The translations under genes and the position numbers were made by a program. From Varanus komodoensis (lineage: Eukaryota > Chordata > Lepidosauria > Squamata > Varanidae): DNA of 64,000 nucleotides. Location of the stretch: positions 19,539,883-19,603,882 of the forward strand of contig NW_025335438.1 in NCBI RefSeq assembly GCF_004798865.1, written 5' to 3'. Below the pieces are notes generated by a model that was not told the DNA's origin, ran no database searches, and worked only from the letters and a program-made list of their open reading frames with translations. Of the stretch, positions 10,823-23,169 are shown piece by piece; the stretch's first letter is position 1; each line of letters begins with the position of its first letter.

Positions 10823-10834
10823 GTTACATTGCTG

Positions 10835-12750
10835 TGTCCAGGTACCAGTAATTTCTAATTGCTTCATTGTGAAAAGTGAAAAAGGAGTCAATCCTTCTTT
10901 CCCACTGAGGCTATTTTTACATGGTTACTCACATGGTCATGTGTTGATTAATTCGTGGCACCATAAAGAAGAACCCAGTTGCTCATGTTCACTCTACAGT
11001 CTTTTAAAAATGCAGGATCACAGTTGTCTGCCCTTAAACACAACCCTCACTAGTTTAGAGTAGGGTTGGACAACCCTAGAGTTCTCAATTTTATTTCTTA
11101 GAGCCCTTACCTCCTGGTATAAGACAACTACTTGGTGTAAGGTAACTACTGTAACTACTCCTGGTGGGGCAAACTGTGTTAATTTTTCACAGCAAATACA
11201 GGAAATTGGCTTGTTGCCCCTTAAAAACAAATATATGTATTATAGTCTATGCTTTCATAGACTAGTGTCCACTTCAGACATTTTTCAAAAGTTTCAGTAT
11301 GAGAGCTTAGTATAATTCAGTTCATATAATTCTTTAAATTATTAAATATGTACCTATATGGGAATAGGAAATTTACCTAAAACATCAAAAAACAGCCACA
11401 ATAAAATTCCAAAGAAAGATAGGGGTTCAGAGTTTATTTTATTTTTAAGTGGGAGAGGTTTCATCTTGATTTATGAGTCATCACATTTTTCCATTCTGTG
11501 CAGTATCCTCTGTGGCACATCTTGCCCCTTCTCTGAAACGTCAGAGGTGGTTTAGTAATCTCTCTCTTGCAGTATTTTTCAAATGCGCTAATGGAATCTT
11601 ACACTGCACTTCTGTTGGTCTTAAATAGTCACTTATACACTCCAGTATGGGAAGCTCAGCAGCTCTGCCCTGATTAAAATAGTACAGTTGAAAGAGTTTT
11701 ATCCCTAGAAATGGGATTTCTGGTAAAATTAGTAGGCTCAGCTTCTTCGTGTTTTGTTCTTTAATTGTTATTATATGCTGGAATATAGCCCATATGTTGA
11801 CTAAAGTAACAAATACAAACACAGTACACATCCAGTTTTGCACTTAGATTATAATTAAATTTGCACTGTTTCCATGGAAGAGTTTATAGTTAGCTGGACA
11901 TAAATCTTCACTAATTTTATCTCCCTTGCCATTCCACTTTTTTTTCTCCCTGCCCCCATACCCTCTCTTTGGCTCAGCATTTCAGCCACCTGTCAAATCA
12001 TATTTCTGCACTCAGAAGGGAGTTTACCTCTTGAGACCCTTTCAGACTGATTGACATTCTAGTGCTACAAGAGGAGGGTACTCAGAGAAGGATTAACATA
12101 CACTATCCTCCTGTAGAGGACAATCTTGAGGAAATTAGGCCAATTTATGGTAGCAACTCTATACTGCTCTAACTTGGGGTAAGTTCTTGCAAAATTATTG
12201 ACAGCTAAGGACAAAGAACTGGTTTCTCATTCTATGAAAGCAGAGTAACCGCTATTTTATACTACTATACTTCTGTCTGCCATCAAGAAGCACAAATGAG
12301 CTGTGCATACTGTGGCAGATTTGGGGCATACATGCAGAAAAGCTCATCCTCTGTTTGTTTCATTAGCTGAGGCAGGACAGGGTATAGCACACATTTCTGT
12401 GAACTGTAGTACTCTTTAATCTGAGGTCTTTGTACTGGCAAGCAGAGATCTGGATCTGGTGACATGAGTGTTTAAACAAAACTTTGAGCCTACTGCATGA
12501 GCCCGCAACATGACTGCAGTGAAGTGGGCTGCAAAGGTAATTTCTAATGATAAACTGTATTTCCTTGTTACAAGAAGGTCTTACAATGTTCTAAACATTT
12601 GCACAGCTCCACAAATATTTACATCCAAAGGAAAAGAGAGGAAAGTTCATTGCCATATAAATGCATCCAGATGTTAAAGGTTACTAAGGAATGAATTATT
12701 TTCTTCTCCTTTTGTATGTGTTATGTAAGTAGAGAGGTGACTCCGATATG
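10835..12750. other. No gene or clear repeat recognised
   Basis: AT-rich sequence. Several frames of 60-100 codons here have no recognisable similarity and no splice or promoter context. Confidence 0.45.
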
Positions 12751-12753
12751 GTA

Positions 12754-12793
<40 letters not shown>

Positions 12794-14180
12794 ACATTTC
12801 TATGCCGCCCCTTGCCGAAACCTCGGGGCGGCTTACAACATGATAAAATACATTGAAATACAATAGTACATAATAAATTACCATTAAATACAAAAATACA
12901 AAAAATACATTGATTTACAAATATAAAATTAAAATTATCAGTATAAAATAAAAATATAGGAGGAGAAAGAGAAGGAAGAAGAAGTTGCCCTGGCCAAATC
13001 ATATGTTTTAACAATTGAAATGATGTTTAAATAAAAAGGTCTTTACCTGGCGCCGAAAAACCAGTAATGACGGTGCCAGGTGGACCTCTTTGGGGAGTGA
13101 ATTCCATAGGTTGGGCGCCACCGCAGAGAAAGCCCTCCTCCGGGTACTTACTCTCCTAATTTCTTTCATGGAGGGTTCCCGGAGAAGGGACTCTCCCGCA
13201 GATCTCAAAGGGCGGTCGGGCATATACAGACGTAAGCGCTCGTTCAGGTAGCCACGACCCAAGCCGTTTAGGGCTTTATAGGTCATAATCAACACCTTGA
13301 ATTGGGCCCGGGCTTCAATGGGAAGCCAGTGAAGCTGACGGAGGACTGGAGTCATGTGAGCATAACGCCCCGTCCCCGTCAGCAACCTGGCAGCTCTATT
13401 TTGCACCAATTGAAGTGTTCGGACTGTCTTCAGGGGAAGCCCCACGTAAAGCGCGTTACAGAAGTCTAGGCGGGAAGTCACCAGCGCTTGTGTCACCGTC
13501 GCCAGGCAGTCGTACTCCAGGTAGGGGCGCAGCTGATTAATCAGCCGAAGCTGAAGGAAGGCGTTCCTCGCTACCGCTGTCACCTGTGCTTCCAAAGAAA
13601 GCTCCGGGTTGAGGAGTACTCCTAAGCTGCGGACCTTATCCCTAAGAGGGAGTGTTGCACCATTCAGGACCAGGTCAAATCCACCCTCTCCGAAACCCGA
13701 TCCACCAACCAACAGGACCTCCGTCTTGTCTGGGTTGAGTTTCAGTTTATTGGCCCTCATCCATTCCCTTACCTCAGCCAAGCACCGGTTCAGCACAGCC
13801 ACTGCCTCACCTGGATTAGTGGAGAACGAGAGGTAAAGCTGGGTATCATCAGCGTATTGATGATTCCGCAGCCCACACCTCCTGATGACCTCTCCCAGCA
13901 GTTTCATATAGATGTTAAATAGCAGAGGGGATAGAATGGAGCCCTGTGGTACTCCATGGCGTAGCTGCCATGACGTAGAGACATGGTCCCCCAGCACTAC
14001 CTTCTGGAATCGACCGTTGAGATAGGAGCGGAACCACTGCAGAGCAGTGCCTCCAACCCCCAATCCCGCAAGTCTATCCAGAAGGATACCATGGTTGATG
14101 GTATCGAAAGCCGCCGAGAGGTCCAGAAGAACCAACAGGGATGTACTCCCCCTGTCCTTCTCCCTGCACAGGTCGTCGTA
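12754..14180 (-). mobile_element. Young 5'-truncated L2 LINE
   Basis: A minus-strand L2 that is cut off in the reverse transcriptase and runs to a clean 3' tail. The tail is an AAT repeat (TTA/ATT on the plus strand at 12758-12792), preceded by the GCCGCCCC...GGGGCGGCAT stem segment and an AT-rich 3' UTR. The coding part is uninterrupted to the truncation point near 14180. The same family occurs on the plus strand at 1-232 and, as a short tail, at 37110-37207. Confidence 0.88.
13008..14135 (-). CDS. L2 LINE ORF2 fragment: reverse transcriptase and C-terminus
   Basis: 375 codons of open frame encoding the middle and end of an L2 ORF2, the protein that copies element RNA into DNA at the target site. 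Visible landmarks: LLDLSAAFDTINHGIL (RT motif A with catalytic Asp) near the start, HGVPQGSILSPLLFNIY (motif B), QYADDTQLYLS (motif C with the catalytic DD), then the NPDKTEVLLVGG segment, GVLLNPELSLEAQV, the AARLLTG and LHWLP blocks and the NSLPKEVHLAPSLLVFRRQVK end. The frame is open upstream of the first Met, through DDLCREKDRGSTS, so the Met is arbitrary. The endonuclease domain and early RT motifs are missing, so the copy cannot move on its own. The absence of stops implies a recent insertion. Confidence 0.9.
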   Translation of the reverse strand: MVLLDLSAAFDTINHGILLDRLAGLGVGGTALQWFRSYLNGRFQKVVLGDHVSTSWQLRHGVPQGSILSPLLFNIYMKLLGEVIRRCGLRNHQYADDTQLYLSFSTNPGEAVAVLNRCLAEVREWMRANKLKLNPDKTEVLLVGGSGFGEGGFDLVLNGATLPLRDKVRSLGVLLNPELSLEAQVTAVARNAFLQLRLINQLRPYLEYDCLATVTQALVTSRLDFCNALYVGLPLKTVRTLQLVQNRAARLLTGTGRYAHMTPVLRQLHWLPIEARAQFKVLIMTYKALNGLGRGYLNERLRLYMPDRPLRSAGESLLREPSMKEIRRVSTRRRAFSAVAPNLWNSLPKEVHLAPSLLVFRRQVKTFLFKHHFNC

Positions 14181-14184
14181 CAGT

Positions 14185-15603
14185 TCATGGACTTCGCAAC
14201 TTGTCTTATTAGAACTTTAGAGTCTATTAACATGCATCTTCCATTGATGCACCAATCATATCATCCTCAAGAGTGCTTAAAACCCAGCCCCAACCCAAGA
14301 ACGCTGTGCCTTTCACTTTGCTCATTTCTAGAATAGTGAATGAAAAGTTTGCAGCTCTCACCTGGGATTGTTTGATAGTTTCCATGTCTCAAATGTTTTC
14401 AAACAAGTAGCCTGAAGATTAGAAGTATGTCAAAATAAAGAATAAATAAAATAAATCATAATCTCACTAGGTGGAATAAACATATCACAACTCAAGGTTT
14501 AAACTACAAAACAGTAAAGGAGAGAGACAGAGAGAGAGAAAACAATTTGAAGACAAATCAATATACATTTTCTAAGTGACAAAAATAATTATTTCATGTC
14601 CAGTTTAGAACTGCAGGAAGGAAGCTGAGGATGTTCAGGAACAGCTTAAATGAGCATGTTCCTCACTTGATTGCAGATCACTTGGCTGTACTTGGCTACC
14701 TGTAGTTGTGGGTATAAACTACTCAGATAAAATACTACATTTGAGGTTATTTGGGTGTGGAATATTAGCTCTCTGCTTATATGATTACATCTTTGATTCT
14801 GCTAGTCACAACTTCATGCTGCTCATCAAGCATCTTCATGAACCAGACTTAACATTGATGCTGCTGCAAACTTGTTTTTTGACTATAATCCACCCACCAT
14901 TATTCTGTATCAGTGTGTCCCTCCTGATGTTTTTGGATCCCATCATTCCTCACCATCGGCTACACTGGCTAAATGACCCCAGCTTCTAGTAATAAGAGAA
15001 GAACAAAATGCCTATTTATCCACGTCTACACTGTGCATAATTTTGTTCACATTTATTATGTCGCTCCTTGCCTTTTTTCTAAGCTAATCAGTACAATCAG
15101 ATTTTGTAATGGAAAGAGTAGCTAGGTCTTGATAAAACTGTATCATACAAAATTGTGGAGTTTACAAAAGTATAAATTCTAATCACATAAACACAAGAGA
15201 GAATTTAAAAGGGCACTGAGATCAAAACCCTTCTTCATCTGATGAAGTAGAATGTAGTAAGCCTTAATGTATTTGTTATTGGCTAAGGTAACCACAAGAC
15301 CATTGTTTTTCTGTAACAGACTTAACATGGCTATTCCTCTGGCAGTCAGAATCTTATTATCTCAGCATTGTACTGGTAATTCCTTGACAGATCTGTCATG
15401 AAAAGCCATTAAAGTAATCTGTAGCTTGGTAGAAAACAAGAGTACTGCAACTATTTCTGTATATTCATTGTGGTTTTGTTTTGTTTTGTTTTGAGTGATG
15501 AAACAACCATAATTCATAGCTCCGCCTATTTATGAATAAGTTGAATAAACAGCAGCAGGACACACAAAGTAGTGAACATGTGAGGAAAGTTCTGGAAAAA
15601 ATA

Positions 15604-15635
<32 letters not shown>

Positions 15636-16360
15636 TCATCTTTATTTTTATAATTCAAAAATTCATGCATACAAATCTCTGAGTCTGATATCACATCTTC
15701 CTTATTTTCCAAACTTGAAAAGTGATAGTATAGTTCAAATTTCAGCAATGGTTCAATCTTCATTTCTTTTAATTAAACATTACATATGTCCTCATTAGCT
15801 GTAAAAGAAAAAAATAGATATTTTAGAAGTTACCAATTATAATTGCTTATGTCTTACTTGCATTTGTTAGCATTTCAGATAAGAGACATATTTTGTTTGT
15901 TCCGGAATTCTTCATATACATTCATTAGTATACAGATTTGGAGAAGGGAAAAATATAAAAACTGTGAATTGCCCATGTTTCACTGAAACTTAAATCTGAT
16001 AGTTTGCTGTGCTAATTAAATAATGTATTTCCTGCTGCTCTTCAGTGTTTAACAAAATGTCAAAAACTTGAGGAATGAAAAGTGTATTCCATTACTATCA
16101 TGGCTAATAGCTATGAATTACACAGTTCTCTGTAATTGTGTAAATGTCACATATCTTTCAGATTTTGTCCATTAAAGCTGCATGACATGGAGCATAATCA
16201 CATGACCTAACCACTACTTGTCATTTCCTGCTGAGGGGACATCTTATTATTGTAGCAAATATGACCCAATTAAGAACTTAAAAGCATAGGAGTGGGTAGT
16301 AAAGTGGCCATTTTGCTGATGGTCACTAAACTTTTTAAGGTGGTTAAACCAAAAGGGAAC
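14185..16360. other. No gene recognised; one CA microsatellite
   Basis: AT-rich sequence. It contains a dinucleotide repeat (15609-15635) and no family I can name. Frames at 14708-14989 and 15532-15798 show no protein similarity. Confidence 0.45.
15609..15635. repeat. CA microsatellite
   Basis: An uninterrupted run of about 13 CA units, preceded by a short TA stretch. Confidence 0.95.
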
Positions 16361-16364
16361 TCCA

Positions 16365-17098
16365 AAGGGATCTCTCCAAGCTGAGAGAATGGGCATCCAA
16401 TGGCAAATGCAGTTCAATATAAGCTAGTGTAGAATAATGCATTTGGGGACAAAATTCCCACCAATGGGATCTGAACTAGCAGTAACTGAGCAAGATAGGG
16501 ATCTTGCAGTAGCAGAGGACAGCTTGATCAAAATGTTGGCCCAGTGCCCACCTGCTGTGTAGCAAATTCCATACTACACCTAATTAGGAACAGAATAGAA
16601 AATAGAGCTGCCAAAATCTTATTTCCCTCAAACAATCCTTTGCACTTGGAATATTGTGTTCAGTTCTGGTTGCATCACCTGAAAAAGTTCATTACTGAGT
16701 TGTAAAATGTACTGAGAAGGGAAACAAAAATGATCTGATTGGTGGGAGGTTTAGGACAGATAAAAGGAAGTATTTCTTCACACATAGTTAAACTATGGAA
16801 TTTACTGCCAGGCAAGGTGGTGATGTCCACCAATCTGGATGACCTTAAAAATGGATTTGACCAGTTCAAGAGGGAGGAGGCTATCAGTGGCTACCATCCA
16901 TGTTGGATATGTACTGCCTCCTTTACTAGAGGTGTTATGCATGTGTACACCAGTTGCTGAGGAGTTTGGGCAGGGGGAGTTTTGCACCCATCCTGCTGGG
17001 TGATCCTGATTTGCCACTGTGTCTATGGGGTGGTGGACTAGATGAACCTTTGGTCTGATGAAGCAGGGCTTTTCCAAGTTTCTTATGCTCTTATTATT
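16365..17098 (+). mobile_element. CR1 LINE, 3' end
   Basis: Plus-strand CR1 covering the late ORF2. The left half resembles the segment after the RT (LREWASNGKCSSI, then an LGTKFPPMGSELAV-like phrase); the right half resembles the ORF end (GRFRTDKRKYFFT, then VKLWNLLPGKVVMSTNLDDLK, partly decayed) followed by the 3' UTR ending in TCTTATGCTCTTATT. Several stops and frameshifts; moderately old. Confidence 0.75.
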
Positions 17099-17099
17099 A

Positions 17100-18750
17100 A
17101 AAAGGCAATATTACACATTTCAGTATATCACATTGTATTCTTCAACACATCTTTCCTTGAAACAAGGAAATAATATTGCATTATATTAAAGCCATTTACC
17201 TGAGTTTGCTACATATAATTCATTATTACATATTTGTGAGCAAGGTGAAGAGTGTATAATATCCTGTTCCAGTAGAATCTGATACTATATGGTGCTTTTA
17301 TTTCCTGACTCTTATCTGGATTCTCTTGGAAAAATCACCCATGCCTGTCTCCTTTGACTAGTTATATATTATGAAATGCTTTCTATTATTTTTTGGAGTG
17401 ACAAATGGATGTCTTGAGGCAGTCACTGAAGTTTAATTTGATTGAATAGATCATATCTAGAAATCATAACTTTCCTAAAGCATTGGTTAAAAAAAGATTT
17501 AGTAAGCAATAAGTGTGTTTGTAGAAAACAATATGTTTGTGTTGCTGTTGCCACTGCATGAAAATGGCAGCCCATATTCTTGTCACCAATTTTACCTACT
17601 TAGAGTGCTGTCCTATACACTTTTTCAACCTAAGAAAAGTTTGCTATCGGTTGTCCAGAAGATCATTCGCCCCAACCTAACAGCTGTGTAAGTCATGTAG
17701 CATTAAACTGGAAGTCTGAAAGTGGGAATGTGTTAATATAGACATTTCCTGCTGTGGTCACCTTTGTGGCCAGCTTCATTCACCTCAGTCTGGACAGTTC
17801 TCACTCTGCCATTTGAACAAGGCAAATCAGCACTGCTGGTTTTCCTGGTACTCAGAATCAGATGTTACAGCTGTAAAAGTACCTCCATGTGGACCAATGC
17901 TAAAACCATTCTCAGGTAAAATTGGAAACCCTACAGGGTTGAATGTATTTCATGCCCATTCAATTGCTCACACTTTAAGCAATAATAAAATTAAAGTGAT
18001 GGAAGTTCTTGCTATGTTCTTTGTTATCTACAAAATTCTGCCATGTCATGTTCCATAGTGATTGTTCCAATGCATACCCCATTCTATAACTCTTTCCTAT
18101 GGTCTGAGGGTCAAACTACATGTTGCATTATGCACACATTTTTAAAAGCACATGGGCCACTCATGACTTCCTTTTTACACAAAAAGCAGCCCAGGAGAAG
18201 CCGAAGTCATTTCAGGGCTGTGGCACATGTGAAGAGGGGTTTCATCCTTTTGTCTCTAAGTTTTCTCTGTACCCCATCTTTTGCATGCTATTGTCTCTTC
18301 TAACTGTTCTGTTTTATTTTTATGTGATTCCAGAATATATTTTAATGCTATTTTATTTGTATGTAATCAATAGATTAATATGTAAGGAATAGACTAGTTA
18401 ATTTCTTCACCAAAATTTGACAGGTGCTTCAGCCCCCTCTCCTTTTTTTTTCCTTACCCAGAACTGAAATTGTAGCTTGTATCAGCAACATGTAAGGATG
18501 TTACAAGTTTGCCTTTATGGGACTATAAGGGTTTGTTAGCCTCCCAAGCAGTGCGCGCATGTGTGTGCGCACACACATACACACACACACAACAAAAACA
18601 AAACACCAAATCCAAATCTAATAACACTTTCCAATCTATCTATGTTTCTATTACAAATCATCTCCAACTGCTTTTCTGTCTGTGGTATTCTCAATATACA
18701 TTTGCCTTCCGTTTGTTAACCCATAACAAATGTATCCTTCCTAAAGCTGT
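17100..18750. other. No gene recognised
   Basis: AT-rich sequence with a short alternating purine-pyrimidine stretch at 18548-18592 (GC/GT/CA). Frames here (for example 17813-18058 and 18043-18303) have no similarity I recognise. Confidence 0.45.
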
Positions 18751-18759
18751 TCTTTATTC

Positions 18760-18945
18760 ATGTTCTCTCTCTCTTTAAGCCTTTATGGTCATCCTTTTAT
18801 GCATTTTTGTGCAATATGGTTTAATTTATATTTTATATTTTATGTTTTTGTATGTTTGTCTTTGTATGTTTTGATCTATTTCAGGAAGTTGCTTTGTGAG
18901 GATATTGTCCTAAAAGATGGGACACAAATAAAGCAAAGCAAACAA
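18760..18945 (+). mobile_element. Probable LINE/SINE 3' tail
   Basis: AT-rich segment ending in GCTTTGTGAGGATATTGTCC, then AAAAGATGGGACACAAATAAAGCAAAGC. This is the layout of the 3' UTR and A-rich tail shared by squamate L2 elements and SINEs (a 'gggcataaataaa'-type end). Too decayed to assign. Confidence 0.4.
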
Positions 18946-19776
18946 AGTAATTATCATTTCTGTTATCAAATTTATTTCAAAATAAGCTAGCTCATGTATG
19001 TCATGAATCCAAGGCCTGAAAACATAGTCATCTATTAATTCTATGGTTTCCCCAATTTTGGAGATATCTCAGCAATATTGGAGTGCAATAGAATGCGTTG
19101 ATGGAATTAGACAAGTGAAACCTGAACCCACAATATGAGAATTGCACCATCCTGGTGTGTAGTTCCCCACCCTTTCTGAGGAGGAGGTATACAGGACAAG
19201 CAATGGAAAGCAGTTCCTCCCACTCCATTTCCCCTTTTCCTGCAAAGTAAAAGAATGAACGTTTCTGTGGGCACCTTGCTATTCTGCTTACATTCCTTGA
19301 AAGGAACACAAGTGGTGGCAGTGGCTGCAGGCCTGGGCAGACTCCATCCACTTAATATTATTTCCTTGTGAGGAAGCACAGCTGGTTCTGTTGCTGCATG
19401 CCACCTCCCCAGGTCCCAGCAGTTTCCCCCAGGCTCCTGCTGAAGGGAATGGAGGGGAAAGCAGGATTGTTCTCAATCCTGTTCTCCCTCCAGCATTGGC
19501 AGACACTCAGGAAAAAGACTTATGAGAGCCACACTGCTGAGTATGATCAGCTGGAACTCCTTGGCCAGAGCAGCAATGTTTTTAACCACTCTGGCCAAGC
19601 GAGTCTTTTAATTTTTACCTTGACTGTGGCTTAGCACATTGTCCAAGTTTAGAAAGCATGTTAAGCCACAGTGGGTTAATTCAATCCTATGGGTAACTAG
19701 GGTCATTCATAAACCATCCTATGGGCTTTCAATCTTATTTACCAAAGCTAGTCACGGTCTAAAGTGCTCTAAAATA

Positions 19777-20516
19777 CAGTGGTACATTGGCTCACAAACT
19801 TAATCCATTCCAGAACTCTGGTCATGACCCAAATTGGTTATGAGTCAAGTTAAATTTCCCCATAAGGTTCAATGTAAATAAGGTCAATCTGTTCTGTAAC
19901 TATTTTTTTAATCAGAAAAATGTGAAGCAATGTAACAAAGAACAACAAAGATGGTGGCCATTTCCCCCCACCACCCTGAGTGCGGCAATCTCCCTTCCCC
20001 CACAACACAACCGCGATCGCACCTGTCATCCCTGCACATGCCTATCATCCCAGCACGCTGGGGGAAGGGAGAGACGGGCATGATCGCAGGTGAGCTGGGG
20101 AGGGGGAGAAACAGGCAGGTAGGTTGGGCACACTGGGGGGGGGGGTAGACAGGCAGGAAGGGGGGGCCCTTGGGGGGGGGGGGGGGGCCCAATGGGGGGT
20201 GGCGGGGGGGGGAGACAGGCACGATCGTGCTGGGGGGGGTAGATGGCTGAGATCGCGGTTGCACTCCTGCAGGAAAGATGGGCGCAATCACAGGCGTGCT
20301 TCTGCAGGAAAGGTGGACACGATCTCAGCCATCATCCCCCCCCCCACCCCCAGCATGATCGCAGCCATCTCCCCACTTGGGGGGGTGGGGAGATGGCCAT
20401 GATTTCGGTCACCACCCAATGCAGAGTTTGCAACCTGAGTCAAAATTTTAATGAAATTTTTCTTCAAGACCCGATTTGGTCGTGAATTGAGGCATTCATG
20501 AGCCGAGGTTCCACTG
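19777..20516. mobile_element. TA-flanked TIR DNA element with G-rich core
   Basis: A 740-bp unit starts CAGTGGTACATTGGCTCA and ends in the inverse (TGAGCCGAGGTTCCACTG); 15 of the first 18 positions of the two ends match. It is flanked on both sides by TA (19775-19776 and 20517-20518), as expected for an element that duplicates TA on insertion, such as Tc1/mariner relatives. No transposase frame is present, so it is non-autonomous. The inside is unusual: from about 20050 to 20400 it is a G-rich array with repeated GACAGGCA, GATCGCAGCC and long G runs, while the outer 150 bp on each side are ordinary. The long frames inside (Pro/Gly-rich) are low-complexity artefacts. Confidence 0.75.
20050..20400. 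repeat. G-rich degenerate minisatellite
   Basis: Imperfect repeats built from G runs (up to about 14) alternating with AGACAGGCA-type and (A)GATCGC-type words, with strand switches near 20335 where the G runs become C runs. It is contained entirely within the TIR element. Confidence 0.75.
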
Positions 20517-20519
20517 TAC

Positions 20520-20970
20520 TGGGTGCTTTCCTCCTTAGGCTGTAGACAGAGCAGCAGCCACAGATGGGATTTGGACTTTTTCTCACACAGCTGCTAAAAA
20601 AGGGCCCACATCAGCTTCTTCCCTGGAGGCCAGTGTTGCAACTTCAGAAGACAGAGGGAGAAAAGGGACATTCCAGTGTGCAAAGAGGGAAGAGGAGATG
20701 AGGTGTATTCCCTGGCCTCTTAGTTCCTGTCCTCATCCCCAGAAAGATGAGCATACCAGAACGGTCCAGAGGCCTGTCTAGCACAAAACAGTATAAGAGA
20801 GGGTCAGGAGGCAAAAATCTATCTACCATTCCTCTGACCCTGCCTCACTTTTGCTAGCAGGGCTTAATATGGATCGAAGGCTCTGTTGTCAAGCAAATGT
20901 CTTTCTTGTTTAGATTGCACTCTAAATTATGGATCCCAGGTAGATTCCAGGTAGATTCCAGGTGGATTTG
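20520..20970. other. Unassigned sequence
   Basis: No gene seen. At 20934-20965 there are three tandem copies of an 11-12-bp word (GGTAGATTCCA, last copy changed) just before the L2 copy. Confidence 0.5.
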
Positions 20971-20974
20971 GTGG

Positions 20975-21712
20975 CCAGAGCACCTTCTATCAGCTGCAGC
21001 TGATATATCAGCTGTGGCCATATCTGGACAGACATGACCTGGCAACAGTCATCCATGCACTGGTAACCTCACACCAGGACTCTTGCAATGTGCTTTACAT
21101 GGGGCTTCCTTCAAAGATGTGTCAATTGGTCCAGAACAGAGCAGCTAGACTGCTAATGAAGGCTGGAGGACTTGATTATATAAAGCCAGTCATCTACCAT
21201 CTCCACTGGATACCAACTGAAATCCAGGCCCAATTCAAGGTGGTAACATTCTGACCAGCATATCTACCTCTTCTATACCCAGCCCCTTAAATTTGCATCT
21301 GATGCCCTTCTAAGGGAGCCCCCTCTGCTGGAAATAAGGAGGGTGGCTGCAAGAAGAAGGGCCTTTTAAGGAGTGGCACTTCAACTCTGGAATGACCTCC
21401 CCAGAGAGGTTCACCTGGCACCATCTTTATACTCTTTTCAGTGTCATGCAAGGACCTTTTTATTCCACTGGTATTTTAATTTTTTAATTCGTTTTTAATA
21501 GTATTTTAACAGAAGGGGATATGTCTTTTCTGAAATCAGGAGTCCTAGTGTGTGTGCTTTTATTATTGTTAATGCTTTTATTGATTATGATGTTTTATAC
21601 TGTTTTATATTGCCTTTATTTGGTTTTTATTGTAGTAACCCACCAAGGGAACCATGAAGCTAATAGGATGGGCTAGAAATTTAATGCATAGATAAATAAA
21701 TAAAAATTGAGG
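20975..21712 (+). mobile_element. Old L2 LINE, 3' end
   Basis: Translated pieces match the L2 copy at 13008-14135 in order: QLIYQLWPYL, DLATVIHALVTSHQDSCNVL, LVQNRAARLL, LHWIPTEIQAQFKVV, then the late NDLPREVHLAPS block in changed form, and a 3' UTR with a GATAAATAAATAAA tail. Stops and frameshifts are frequent, so this insertion is much older than the 12.7-kb copy. Confidence 0.8.
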
Positions 21713-21721
21713 GTGAGCAGA

Positions 21722-21828
21722 ATGTACTCTCCAGACTTTAACTACCAGAAGCTTCTGTCAGAATGGCAAATAGTAAGGAATGCTGGGAGCTGAAGTCCAA
21801 AATATCTGCCCATCCTTGTCCTGAGCAA
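21722..21828. mobile_element. Palindromic MITE-like repeat
   Basis: A second copy of the palindrome described at 9232. The left arm has CTCTCCAGACTTTAACTACC; the right arm has GGGAGCTGAAGTCCAAAATA and ATCTGCCCATCC. It lies directly after the L2 tail. Confidence 0.5.
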
Positions 21829-21829
21829 C

Positions 21830-23165
21830 TAGAAGTTTGCTGCGCTTTCATGATACCTAAAATCAGCAGCCTGTAGTGGCTACCTCATTCCATGTAATGG
21901 AAAACTGACCACTGAATTTTCAGATCCAATGGGAACTTAAGGAGTGGGGAACATATGGGAAAGGATATTAATGTCTAAAAGATAGAGAAACTGAAATTTC
22001 CTGTGCCCAGTTGTACAAAGAAGCTGGGTGTGATAAAGCATAAGGAAGAGGGCCCTTGAGCATTCTCAACTAAGACAAATATTTCCTGGATTGTTTCATG
22101 TAGAAACAACTTTCTGAAATAAATTGTGCATGTGGACTAATGGAATATACTGTGGATATGGACAAAACTTAACAGAAGGTCCTTGCCACCTCTCTCTCTC
22201 TCTCTCTCTCTCTGTGCATGTTTCCCAGTCAAGCACTTTATAGTCATCTTCTATGTCATTTTATGTACCAAATTCCAAAATGTTACATAAATAGAGCAAA
22301 ACATAAGTGACTTGTTGATCAATTATAGAGAAGTTTAATAGATTATACCACTTCCTACTTATACTTTGTCCCTAGATGGTACTGTGGATCAAATTAAAGA
22401 ACACTTATGGAAGGTTGGACATCTCCATGGAATTCTGCAAAACTAGACAACATGATTAGATTTATACATTTACAGTTGAGAGCAGGACTACAGAACATGT
22501 CCATGTTTGTTGAAAATCCTCAAGATTATATCTTTATTCAATACCCTTCAGTGAAGACCTGAGGTTTTGGGAGGGGATCAAATTAGGAAATATAATATTT
22601 GTCAAAAAGTGTGGAACTTTCAAGGTTCTTTTTTTATTGATTTGTACAATACCTGAAACTTAAGAGACCTCTGTGACTCTTTACTTGTCTAACCAGACAT
22701 CGTACACACAATATTCCATTTGCTGAACTTGGTGTTCAGCTGCTGAACTTAGTGTTCATTTTTGAAGTTTCCAAAATCCTTTCAGCTCAGATGCATGAAA
22801 GAAAAAGATCTGTGCTTCCAAAAACTGAACTGATCTCATGTCAGTTTTCTTTCTACCTTGCATGAAATATTCTCAGTCACATTAACAGCCAAGTAAGGAA
22901 ATTGGAAATAGATGAGTGTGCATGTATAATTCTGGTGACACCACCCACACTTCCCTTCTCACATCCTACATATCTGTATACCTCTGGAACCAAATCTCAA
23001 TTTTGGGATGGCAGAGAAAATAGACTGTGACAGGGCTGTTTCCTTCTGAGAGAACTGAAAGATGCTTGGATGTGATCATGTCCTGATTCTGAAAAGCAGG
23101 CAATTTTTGAGGTATATAATATTCAAATCATTCTGTGGTGTTCTAATTGTATGCATTTTTTCTTG
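21830..23165. other. No gene recognised; CT microsatellite
   Basis: AT-rich sequence holding a CT dinucleotide run at 22191-22213. No repeat family or coding exon recognised. Confidence 0.45.
22191..22213. repeat. CT microsatellite
   Basis: About 11 pure CT units. Confidence 0.95.
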
Positions 23166-23169
23166 CTTT

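Noticed and set aside
19908-20402. Long Pro-rich and Gly-rich frames on both strands
   Set aside because: They come from the G-rich minisatellite inside the TIR element; composition, not coding.
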